A DNA stretch of 64,000 nucleotides. Source: Annona cherimola. Lineage: Eukaryota; Streptophyta; Magnoliopsida; Magnoliales; Annonaceae. Location of the stretch: contig CM059971.1 of the NCBI GenBank assembly GCA_030490835.1, forward strand, positions 72,186,224 through 72,250,223. The letters run 5' to 3'. Positions 1 through 9,120 of this stretch are shown here, one piece after another. Position 1 is the first letter of the stretch. Every line of letters begins with the position of its first letter. Under the pieces are notes generated by a model. The model saw only the letters and a list, made by a program, of their open reading frames with translations. It did no database searches and was not told the DNA's origin. Both the position numbers and the translations under genes were made by a program.

Positions 1-590
1 TTGATTCAATCAGAGATGGAACGACATGAACAACATGAATTAGCAGGAGAATGTCCCGGCTACGCAGAACACGTCAAAACTATTCGTTCCTTGTGGAAAA
101 CAAAGCTGTTAGTTACAATAACTTACTGCTCACGAGATTTAATCTTAGGCCAACAGAGGACTCCCATGAACTCTTCTTGTTTCCTATGTAGAGAAGGGGA
201 TGAAGATTGCTTTCATGTCTTCTGGAATTGTGAGAGAATGAAACTAGCACTCTAGCATTCCATGTTCCATCTTTTTTCAATGACATCATTCGATAGCGTT
301 AGTGAAATCCTCAAATGGATTGCTATTGCTAATAATCAAACCCTTTTTGTCTTCTACATTTTAATATATTGGAGAACTTGGGCTATCACGAATAAATACT
401 ACATTGGCAGAATGAACCCGTGACTTGCCAATATTCATCTCTAGTGCATGAATTTCTAGGAGCAACGTAAAGATGTTAGCCTGCTTCTTGCTACTGGCTT
501 CATGAAACTGAAGAACAATGCGTGATGGCATAAGCCAGGGCCTAGGCATTACCAATTAATGTGGATGCAAGGAGAATACTAAATGGGGAC
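1..590 (+). pseudogene. LINE 3' part: zf-RVT and start of RNase H (decayed)
   Basis: The first 84 codons read as the zinc-binding domain that follows reverse transcriptase in plant LINEs (zf-RVT): a C-x2-C pair (CFLC) followed by H and C in HVFWNC, near residues 60-77. Downstream the frame is broken, but conceptual translation still gives a linker and then INVDA at 555-569, the usual start of the terminal plant-LINE RNase H domain. There is no start codon here because the element enters from outside the window. The rest of the RNase H lies at 2347-2835, beyond an inserted element. It is non-functional through several stops and frameshifts. Confidence 0.75.
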
Positions 591-691
591 TGTAGACACC
601 CCTACCCTAGGACCAAATAAAGATGAGGGGAATTACATAAAAAGTAAAGTAATAATATATTTATACATATATATAAGAAAATATTTAAGTG

Positions 692-729
692 CAGCGCCAC
701 TGTATCGAAATTACAGTGCAGTGGCGCTG
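692..729. repeat. Hairpin, 11-bp stem
   Basis: CAGCGCCACTG at 692-702 is the exact inverse complement of CAGTGGCGCTG at 719-729, with a 16-nt loop. It lies near the start of the inserted LTR-like element. Confidence 0.8.
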
Positions 730-839
730 AAATGGGGCCACACATGATGATAAAATCATAATCTACATCACCCATTGTATTTAGAATAATGTATTCTGTT
801 ACTATATCAATTTTTATTCCAAAGGGATATGTGTGCAGA

Positions 840-1290
840 CTCCATCTGAAAATGGTACAAATTTAATGTAATAAAATAGTTTGAAGTAAATAACAACTTT
901 AAAATAATTTTTTTCAACATGTAAACTATTTGCTATAAAATTTATATATGGATAAAAGATTGTATAAAGTTTCACTGCATTCTAATATGTGTGGGGCTCA
1001 TTTTTGGGCAAATGTACCATTGTTCCAGTGCAGTGGCGTTGCACTGGAACAGTTCTCATATATTTATATACCCATTCATGTGCAGACGGACTGCACAAAT
1101 TACGGTGTAGTTCGCTGTAAAATGGGCTCCATACATATTAGATTGTAATGAATTTTATACAAATCATTTATCCATATAAAAATCATACTTTAGATGCTTT
1201 ATATTTTGAAAATACTACTTTAAACTTGATATTTATATTAAACTATTTCATTACATTAATTTTATACAACTTTAAAATAGGGACCAATGC
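840..1290. repeat. Inverted pair of MITE-core-like sequences
   Basis: Positions about 850-990 (reverse) and 1143-1290 (forward) both resemble the core of the dispersed MITE family found at 3716-4495, 30816-31322 and 56450-56875. The shared pattern is a TATGGATAAA..GATT.TATAAAGT block next to TAATAAAATAGTTT. They face each other across the second hairpin, so the central part of the LTR-like element is itself a loose palindrome. Confidence 0.5.
1022..1050. repeat. Hairpin, 10-bp stem, same GTGCAGTGGCG motif
   Basis: GTTCCAGTGC and GCACTGGAAC form an inverted repeat around AGTGGCGTT. The CAGTGGCG core is shared with the hairpin at 692-729, which suggests an internal duplication. Confidence 0.75.
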
Positions 1291-1969
1291 ACATGTTGGA
1301 TCTAGATGAAAATAGGTATGATGATAAAGTGAATAATTTTAAATATAATGGGTGGGGTGAATTTTCCATTCATGATCATATGGCGCCCGCAGTGCATGAA
1401 CTGCACTGTGCACTAGAATATATATATATAGGCCAAAATGCAAGCCCCTAGAAAATTCACCAAGTCAACTACAAAAGGGCTATAGAGGACCATTCCAGCA
1501 GTGAAGGGACATAAAAGACATTCCAAGAGGAAAGGGAGATCATGCACAAATCTCAGCCTCTGCATCTCATTTTCTTATCTTCACCCCTAATCTCCTAATC
1601 CTCCTTTTTTAGCTGTCTTCCAATTCCATAGCCCTGTAAACAGATTTTTGTTTTCATTTCCATTTCTTCATGTCCATGCAACTACTTTGGATTAATTAGA
1701 AACTACTTCTGTAACTGTTTGATTTAGAGACCGGAATCCAATCTCTATAAGATTAGTACCTTCTATTCAATGAAATGGGATCTGATCTCCCCTTAATGAT
1801 CAGTGACGACTCCATCCCGTTGAGCGGATTCCTTGGCTATTGCGGTTATGTATGCATGTGACTTTATATATTACTAACATTTTTTACTGTTCTGGAGTTA
1901 CAGTTAGTTTAGTTCATACAATCCAACCTTTTCCAACAAGGCATGTAGCTATTATGGTAAAAAAATCCA

Positions 1970-2191
1970 TGGGTAAAACATCTGCGTTTTGATATCGTTT
2001 AGAGAACATTTTTACTGACAGATTTTACTGCACAAGAATGCAGATTTCTAGGACACATGCCGCTGGTCCTGGCATATATATGGGTAAAACATCTGTATTT
2101 TGATGTTATTTAAAGAACATTTTACTAACATATTTTATTGCAGAAGAATGCAGAGTTACAGAGCACATACTGCAGGCCCAGACATTTAAAG
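1970..2191. repeat. Imperfect 111-bp tandem duplication
   Basis: A unit starting TGGGTAAAACATCTG at 1970 recurs at 2081. Both copies share blocks such as AGAACATTTT, AAGAATGCAGA and CACAT. Divergence is visible by eye, so the duplication is not recent. Confidence 0.75.
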
Positions 2192-2346
2192 TCCAAAACT
2201 GAACTCATATCCATTTTCTGTACACATTCATCCTATAGAAATATACTAATCATTTTTCTATTTAATGAGAGCTATAGAGCAAGCCTAAATTCTACAAGGT
2301 TAGAGAAACATTCTAGCCCATTGTAGCATTGGTATGGGGTGCCGCA

Positions 2347-2835
2347 GGGACAGAACAAATTTTGTTATAGCCCTTCAAGATTCCGAGGAGAGTTCGTTGT
2401 TGCACAATGCGACTAAAATGGGGATCTTCCAATTAGTTATGATGATGGAGGCTATTGCGATGAAGTTGGGTTTGGAGTGGGCTGTGGGGATGCGCATGGA
2501 CCGTATTGGTCTTGAAGGAAATTCGTTCTCATTAACATGCATCCTTAACCAAGACAAGATGATATTATGCCCTGTAGTGAATATAGAGAAAGATATTAGG
2601 ATTAGACGTTAAAATCTGCAGCATTTTTTGCTTTGGACATGTCCTTAGGAGTGGTAATCATACTTCACGTCTACTTGCAGATTATGCATCCCATAAAGAT
2701 TCAATTGATATGGTTGGGTTGGATCACCCGTCTGACTTTATTCAATACCGAATTTGTAAAGACATTGATTTTTTAGTGAATGATATCAGGTGCACTCTTT
2801 TTCCGATCCTTGTACACATTTTGATGCGAGGAATG
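2347..2835 (+). pseudogene. LINE terminal RNase H domain, 3' part (decayed)
   Basis: Translation from 2352 gives the middle of the RVT_3-type RNase H found at the C-terminus of plant LINEs: an A..A...GLEWA helix, then the I-G-L-E-G-N-S block. After the stop at 2610-2612 another frame (about 2617-2700) gives HVLRSGNH...LLADYA, the conserved C-terminal helix. A T-run at 2836 may mark the element end. It continues the LINE at 1-590 and is frameshifted and inactive. Confidence 0.7.
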
Positions 2836-3715
2836 TTTTTTTTTTTTTTAACGAGACATTTTTTATATAAAAAATATACATGTATAAATTTTGAAATTCC
2901 CCTTAATCTATATTTTTTTATGATCCCCTTAATCTATTGAATACAGGTTAGAATATTATGGATCTTTGATTATAATGGTTATTTGATCCCTAACCATAAT
3001 ATTGAAATTAATGAACGTGTTGATTTTGCATCGTAGAACAAGGTCAAGATAAGGCTCAAAAATGATAAATGTACTAGTCACTTGGGCACATCAAGTACTA
3101 CTGAGGTGCTTCCCAAAACAAATTATCTTGAGGTTTGAGGCAGATTGGATAATGTCATGCAGTGTATTTCTATCTAAATTTTAATGAAAATTTCATACAT
3201 TTTTGCTAGTTTAAAATTTTATTTAACACTTCAAGTCAGACACCCTCAGCTGGCCACCCTACTAATCATGTTTTCTTACTATATTTATTATATTTATTAG
3301 ACAATTATTCAATATAAGCTCGTTACATGGAGATGCTTATTGTTCTTACACCTTAGTATTTTTACTTAAAATTTTTTCTAAATCTAAATCATTTATCATA
3401 TTTTCATATAAAAAATCGTTTATCATATTTATCATCATATACATTTAGGTGTCTTACCTTGCAGCTAGGCTATTGTTAATTTTTTATTTCTTACAAATAA
3501 AGGTCTTATTTTTTATTTTTCGAAAACTAAAATGAAGTTTTTCATTCGATGAAAATTTTCCCTTTTTATTTTTGAAAAATAAAAAATGAAAATGAAAATT
3601 TTGATATGTGAACAAATTTTATTTGAGCACATATATCCATAAAAAAAAAGAAAAGGATCCAGTAGACACGTGCTAGCACGACCCGTACATTTATGCCTTT
3701 ATATATTAAATATAA
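2836..3715. other. AT-rich intergenic stretch
   Basis: No coding potential and no repeat structure recognised, apart from short A/T runs and an A-rich tract near 3640-3655. Confidence 0.6.
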
Positions 3716-4495
3716 GGGAATACTTTTATAAAATCGGATTTCATAAAAGTAATTTCATGAAATTCTCTTCATTTTTGAAATGTCAATGCTTCATATAAAA
3801 TTAATTAATTTATTGTATTTAACATTATTTATTTAAATTAGGAGGTTAAGTTTCATCCAAATTCAATATGTGTATAAGCTACACTGGCTCAAAAATAAGT
3901 ATATTTATGTGTAAATTAAAAAAAAAATTTAAATTCATTCATATATGTATTAGAAGGTAGTAATACTTTATAGAATCATTTGTCCACATATTATGAAATT
4001 TTAGATGGTTTAGATGTCAAAAATATTATTTAAAATTGATATTTAGAATTAAATTATTTTATTATGTTGATTTTACACATTTGTAGATGGAGCTTATATA
4101 CAATAACGCTAGACAGATAAAAGAGCTCACAATGTGTATAAGCTACATTGGCTCAAAAATAAATACATTTATGTGTAAATTAGAAAAAAAGTCTTTAAGT
4201 CCATTCACATATGTATTAGAAGCTAGTAATACTTTATAGAATCATTTTCCACATATTATAAAATTTTAGATGATTTATATGTTAAAAATAATACTTAGAA
4301 ATTGATATTTAGAATTAAATTATTTTATTTATGTTGATTTTACACGTTTGTAAATGAAGCTTATATACAATAATGCTAGACAGATAAAAGAGTTCACATG
4401 ATAATACAAAATGATGTTAAATATAATAAATGAAGAGAATTTTTTACCAATTATCTAAATGTTAAAAATGGAGAGAGTTTCATAAAAGTATCCCC
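3716..4495. mobile_element. MITE, family M1, with duplicated core
   Basis: The ends GGGAATACTTTTAT (3716) and its inverse near 4482-4495 form terminal inverted repeats. Inside them, TTTAACATTATTT (about 3818) and AATGATGTTAAAT (about 4410) are inverted sub-terminal blocks. The core is present twice in tandem, starting about 3869 and 4133 (period about 264 bp). No ORF. Related copies lie at 30816-31322, about 51840-52217 and 56450-56875. Confidence 0.65.
3869..4396. repeat. 264-bp tandem duplication of the MITE core
   Basis: GTGTATAAGCTACA..GGCTCAAAAATAA occurs at about 3869 and 4133. Both copies end at CAATAA.GCTAGACAGATAAAAGAG followed by TCACA. Similarity is high with scattered substitutions. 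Confidence 0.8.
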
Positions 4496-4644
4496 ATTAG
4501 ATATATATATATATATTAATTTAAAAAAAACAACAAATAACTACTTTTAAAAGATGTTAATTTTTTACAGAATATAAAGTTTTAATGGAAGTATATTTAA
4601 TAACATGATAAACAAACAACATTAAATAAGATAAGGTTTTTGAT

Positions 4645-5018
4645 TCCATGCACCAGGTGCACTAAGCTTCGATACGCCCAAGTGAAAAACTTATTTTTTT
4701 ATATTTTTTCAAATTTTTTTATAAAAATGTTAACCTAAATATATTTAATAAGTTTAATAAAAAAATATATTTAATAAATGTTTTAAGTTTTACCTTTTTG
4801 AAAATATGTACATATTTTTTTTGTTTAAGAAATAAGGGTATTTTAGTCATTTAAAATGTCTAAAATACCCTTGTTTTTAAAAATATATATGTAAAAATCT
4901 ATGAAAATGATAAAACTTAATATACATGTTAAATATACTTAGATTAATAATTTCTTAAAAAAATTTAAAAATATTTAAAAATGGCTTTTTACACCCGAAT
5001 GCACTAGTTAACAACTTA
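4645..5018. mobile_element. Small MITE-like element, family M2, copy 1
   Basis: It starts near TGCACCAGGTGCACTAAGC and ends with a loose inverse (ACACCCGAATGCAC). It is roughly palindromic about a centre at 4845-4875, where GGGTATTTTAG meets CTAAAATACCC. Two related copies follow within 1 kb. Confidence 0.5.
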
Positions 5019-5039
5019 TAAGACAAAGACATTTGATTA

Positions 5040-5285
5040 AGTACACCTCGATGTACTAAGCTTCAGTGCGCTCAGTGCAAAAACTTATATTTTTAATTTT
5101 TTTGAAAATTTTCAAAAAATAGTTAATCTAAGTGTATTTAACATATGTATTAAGTTTTACTATTTTTAAAAATATATATTTCTTATTTTTTAAAACAGGA
5201 GTATTTTGTTCATTTTAAAAAAAATTAAAATGAATTTTTTACACCCAAATTTATCGAAGCTTAGTGCACCAGAATACACTAAACA
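5040..5285. mobile_element. Small MITE-like element, family M2, copy 2
   Basis: The same left-end motif (GTACTAAGCTTC.GTGCGC) and an inverted right end (GAAGCTTAGTGCACC). It is shorter than copy 1, with the central block deleted. Confidence 0.5.
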
Positions 5286-5539
5286 ACAATCCTAAGATAA
5301 ATCTTATGTGCACAAAAAAATTTAAAATAATAGCAAGGAATTGCATAAAGCAACTCGTTTATTACCAATTTTTATTTTTTAGTTATTTTTATCATATTAT
5401 TTTGGTTTTATTATTTTATTCTTAAAAAAATATTTCTTATAAAGGAACCCAATTATTACCTTATTCCGTTTCAAAATTAGAAACATCTCTAATCTCATCT
5501 TTCACGTTGGATTAATCATAATACTTCAACAAACATGTC

Positions 5540-5715
5540 AAATGCACCCCAGTGCACTTAGATTCGGTACATTCGGGTGCATTTAATTTTTTTTATTTTT
5601 TTAAATTTTTTCATACTCGATACACATGTTAAATAAACTTAGATTAATAGTTGTATAAAAAATATTCAAAAAATACAAAAATGATTATTTGTATTCAAGT
5701 GTACCAAAACTAAAT
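5540..5715. mobile_element. Small MITE-like element, family M2, copy 3 (truncated)
   Basis: Contains TGCACCCCAGTGCACTTAGATTCGGTAC and the internal ATACACATGTTAAATAAACTTAGATTAATAG-type block of copy 1, but lacks the centre. Confidence 0.4.
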
Positions 5716-5860
5716 ACACCCAGAAGGATACGATCAAGTCCATATTAGATAACAAATATCTATAAAAAATATGACTATTTGTATTCAAGTGTACCGAAAC
5801 TAAATACACCCAGGAGCATATGATCAAGTCTATATTAAATAACAAATATCTACAAAAAAC
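5681..5860. repeat. 90-bp tandem duplication
   Basis: ATGA(T/C)TATTTGTATTCAAGTG starts at 5681 and 5771. The copies are nearly identical through CAAATATCTA.AAAAAA.ATGAC. The unit overlaps the right end of M2 copy 3. Confidence 0.85.
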
Positions 5861-7626
5861 ATGACAATAAAAAACTTACTTTGAGCAAATATCTATAAAA
5901 TAAAATATCTCGGTTCAAAACTTACTCTAAACCATAATAATAATAATAATAGTACCAACCCTTAAAGGTAAATTCAAATGAGTTGTTAAAAAAATTTAAC
6001 CATAATAAATCAATTCCATCTTTTTAAGTATTTCTTTTTGTCAGAGCGCCAAATTTCAAGTGATCCGTAGCAATTCTTAATGATAAATTACTAAGTAGTA
6101 CAAACATCGACAGAAGATGTTAACAAAATATTTTTTGGATATTGTCCAAATAATGGTAATTAAAGTAAAATCAAAATTAAGGATTGGCTTTCGTCAAAAA
6201 AATAATAATAATAAAGATTGGGCAAAGTGATACGGCGATATGATAGTTTCAAGTTTCAACGCCCAAAGTCGTTGATTATACAATAGCAATTAGCAATCTC
6301 TGTAGATGAATTTTGTCCTTTATGGCCCCAATGGAAAGCATCATTTAGACACCAACCAGTTGGCGTCAAGCATTCCCCTTTGGCCATCCATTTCTTTCTT
6401 TCTACGAAATTGGAATTCCATGATACACGCGGTCTTGTGAATTTTGAATTTTTGACCAGTCCCCCTCCCCATCTTACCCAAATTTCCAAGAATCTTCCAT
6501 CAACCCACCCATGTCCTAGAGACTTGGGAATTTATTAGCCTCTTTCCGGTGCCCAAGTTCCAGTAATTGAATTAAAAGGCCGTGATTTATTAGTCGATAA
6601 ATGGCCCCCTATTTTTCCATAATTCAGTCAAAAATTTTATCTCCAATATTTATTTCTGACAGAATTAAAATTTTTTTTCCTTAATTTTCTCCATTTTGGA
6701 GTCCACTGCTTTCCATGGCAGACAGTAAAGTTCATTTCATTCCGGTGCCAAGGGCGAATCCCAGACCTGCAAAAAAAAAAAAAAAAAAGTGACGAGATTA
6801 TCGTAAAACATGATACATGAGAGAGGAATTTTTCCTTACGCATGAATAATTGACCCAAAGTTGCCTCAAATTTCATCGGACGGTTCAGATCAAACTTAAA
6901 CAGATAACCATATGAAGCAGCCGCTCACCTGCAACACAAGTAGAAACAAACATAAACAACATAAACAAACAGAAATAAACGGAAATAACAGAAAACGAAA
7001 AAAATCGAATGAAAATGTACGCGGAAAATAAATATAAAATAAAAAACACAAATAACAAAAAATAAAAGAAATCGTCAAGGGGATTGATTGATGAAATGAA
7101 ACACAACGAATAAGAAAAAAATAATAAAATAAAGAGGAAATTACCAAAAAAAGGGGACCGATGGCAAAAGAAACGGGACGAAACGAGTAACGGCAATGCA
7201 TAACACGAAAGAGGGACGGAACCCTCACGGCCAGGGCAATGCGCCGTTGCTGTGTACTTTGCTATGCCGAACAATCCACACAATTTTTTTTTTTTTAAAA
7301 AAAAAGAAAAATAACTTAAAAAAGAAAAAGGAAAAAGGAAAGAGAAAAAGAAAGGAGCCATAACAACCTCACGAATCAAACAGATATAAAATGCATTGAA
7401 TCGCCGCGAATCTCGAAAATCCTTTCACGGTATTACAGACGTCCATCTACAATAACCAGATTTTATATGTTTCTTTCTTCTTCGTTTTTTTTTTAAACTC
7501 CTTTTAGGGATTTTTCCGAGATCTGTTCTCTCTCTTCATGTAGTGAAAGCCATGGGCAAGCAGACCTCGTTCCTCTTATCTGTCCCCATATCTCTCGACT
7601 TTTGGGGAACGATTGCTTTCAAGCCA
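5861..7626. other. AT-rich, low-complexity intergenic stretch downstream of the PB1 gene
   Basis: Holds A- and T-runs (an 18-A tract at 6771-6788, a T10/A9 junction near 7287-7306) and purine-rich runs at 7320-7360. No recognisable gene. It contains the 3' flank of the PB1 gene. Confidence 0.6.
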
Positions 7627-8305
7627 TTATTGCCAGTGATTCCCGTTGTGGACAAGGAACACGTTGCTTCCGCCGTTGGTGTGGCAGGCATGGCAACGGC
7701 TCAGTTTGGAAGATTTGTCGCGACGGACGGCGACGGGCATCCTGCAGGCGTGAGAGGCGGGGATGAGCCGGGAAGGAGGCGAGGAACGGCCGGTGGCGGC
7801 GTAGGATGAGTTGGAGGAGGACGGCGGAGAGATTTTGGGTTTGGGCGAGAAAAGGAAGGCTCGGATCTTTACGGAAGGGGCGGCACGGTCGTACTCGTGG
7901 ATCAGGTTCGCGAGATCCTCGTCGGAGGTGACGGACACCAGGGCGTCGTCCAGCTCCTCCGTCGGCAGCTGGCATCGCAAGCTCACCGACGGCGATCCGC
8001 ACAGCTCTACCACCTTCGACATCAGCTCTGTATCCAAAACCCGCCAAATTCAGATTTCTTTCCTTTTCGCCCTCCGAAAAATTAAACGAAAATAAAAATA
8101 AAAATAAAAATAAAAATAAAAATAAAAATAAAAATAAAAATAAAAAATACGGACCTTGGTAGGTAACGGATCGGTCGACGGAGAGAACACGTGTATCGCC
8201 GCCGACGTAACGGAGCTTGCCGTCGGGATAACGAGGCAAGATCTTGCCGCCGTAGCTGCAGAGGAATTTGATAGTGGGATTGGGTTTATGGGCGGACTCG
8301 ACCAT
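7627..8305 (-). CDS. PB1-domain protein, two exons
   Basis: Exon 1 (8305..8155, 151 nt) begins ATG and encodes about 50 residues; exon 2 (8027..7627, 401 nt) ends at a stop. Together they give 183 aa. The joined product carries a PB1 (octicosapeptide/Phox/Bem1p) domain at about residues 12-98. Exon 1 has the first strands with the basic Lys (KFLCSYGGKILPR, then a DGKLRYVGG turn); exon 2 has the acidic OPCA-type stretch (TSDEDLANLIHEYD). The intron junctions are CAAG|GTCCG and ATACAG|AG, canonical GT-AG, and the split codon (G+AG, Glu) keeps frame. After the domain come a Ser/Pro-rich linker and a His/Asn-rich end (VHNGNHWQ). PB1 domains mediate protein-protein pairing in signalling scaffolds. 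Small PB1-only proteins of about 170-200 aa are known in plants, but their partners are mostly unclear. The exon sequence is less AT-rich than its surroundings. Confidence 0.9.
8028..8154 (-). other. Intron of the PB1 gene
   Basis: 127 bp, GT at 8154-8153 and AG at 8029-8028 on the minus strand. About half of it is a TTTTA pentanucleotide array. It disrupts the domain between the SVTYQ and ELMSKV segments. Confidence 0.85.
8088..8148. repeat. (AAAAT)n microsatellite in the intron
   Basis: About 11-12 uninterrupted copies of AAAAT (TTTTA on the coding strand), immediately downstream of the 5' splice site of the PB1 gene. Confidence 0.95.
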
Positions 8306-8460
8306 GATCGACGGGTGGGATTAGAGGTTGGCGGTTGCGATGATGAGACGAGCTGTTTGTGAGATCGAAGGCAGAAAGAGAGCTAGGCAGGGGAGAAGGC
8401 GTTAAGAGATGGTTGGTTTGAGCTGCGCCTTCAAGCCTCAACTTGGGAGAGCTGGGGTTG

Positions 8461-8468
8461 TATTTATA
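8461..8468 (-). promoter_or_regulatory. TATA box of the PB1 gene
   Basis: TATAAATA on the minus strand, about 156 bp upstream of the ATG at 8305. Transcription would start near 8430-8440, leaving a 5' UTR of about 130 nt. Good match to a plant TATA box; the start site itself is inferred. Confidence 0.55.
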
Positions 8469-8469
8469 G

Positions 8470-9120
8470 AGATTTTTCTAGAGGAGATGGGCGGAGAAAC
8501 CCGAATGCCCTAGACATCACTGCTCACAGCAGTGGGCCCACACGCAAACGACTAAAATGTCCGTTTTCGCCTTTTTTATTTTTTATTTTTTTTTGAATTT
8601 TATACGCTAGATTCCATCACTTACTTCACTCGAGACTGTTGAGATAATCATGAAAATGTATAATTGAGAAAAATAATAATAAATTAAAAAGAATATACCG
8701 GCTAAAAGTATATATATTTTTAATGGGTGGTCTAAATTTTGAATCAATATTGTGGAGGTATTTGCAAATAGAAGAAAACTCGGGGGGCGTCTGTGCACCC
8801 TTGGCCGTCTTTGTTGCCGACTCTCGTACAGACTCAGATTGGTCAGATTCCTTCCCCCTCCAGACTCGGTGGAGTCGGGACAAATTACTGCTGACACGTG
8901 TGGAGCTTTTTCCCGGGTGCCGCGGAATTTTATTTTCCACCTCTGCGGAATCTTCCGGCTTCTAGGTATCGTGTTTACTGGTCTTTATTAGTGACCCGGA
9001 CATTTGGTGGGTTGATGCAAAAGCAACAAATTTATGCCATTTTATAAAATAATAATGTCACATTTGACTCTTCAAAGTGCAACAACCTTGCTTTTTTAAC
9101 TGGGAAGGATTAAAAATAAA
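8470..9120. other. Intergenic stretch upstream of the PB1 gene
   Basis: A less AT-rich patch at 8780-8960 stands out, with short overlapping reading frames on both strands but no recognisable domain. The rest is AT-rich. Confidence 0.5.

Larger units (their letters stand above)
591..2346. mobile_element. Solo-LTR-like insertion inside the LINE
   Basis: The segment begins TGTAGACACCCC and ends GGGGTGCCGCA, so it has TG...CA ends and imperfectly inverted termini (CACCCC/GGGGTG). It is flanked by the direct repeat GGGAC (586-590 and 2347-2351), a 5-bp target duplication typical of LTR elements. Removing it plus one GGGAC brings the two halves of the LINE RNase H frame back into register. No coding domain is seen inside. 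It could be a solo LTR or a small non-autonomous LTR element; no second LTR copy is present in the window. Confidence 0.6.

Noticed and set aside
6885..7379. Minus-strand open frame of 164 codons rich in Phe and Ser
   Set aside because: It is the reading of poly-purine and poly-A runs on the plus strand; low complexity, no domain.
7543..8362. Plus-strand open frames over the PB1 gene
   Set aside because: They are antisense to the PB1 exons, which explain the codon bias and carry a recognisable domain.
8607..8991. Overlapping short frames on both strands upstream of the PB1 gene
   Set aside because: No domain and mutually overlapping; the less AT-rich patch alone does not support a gene.
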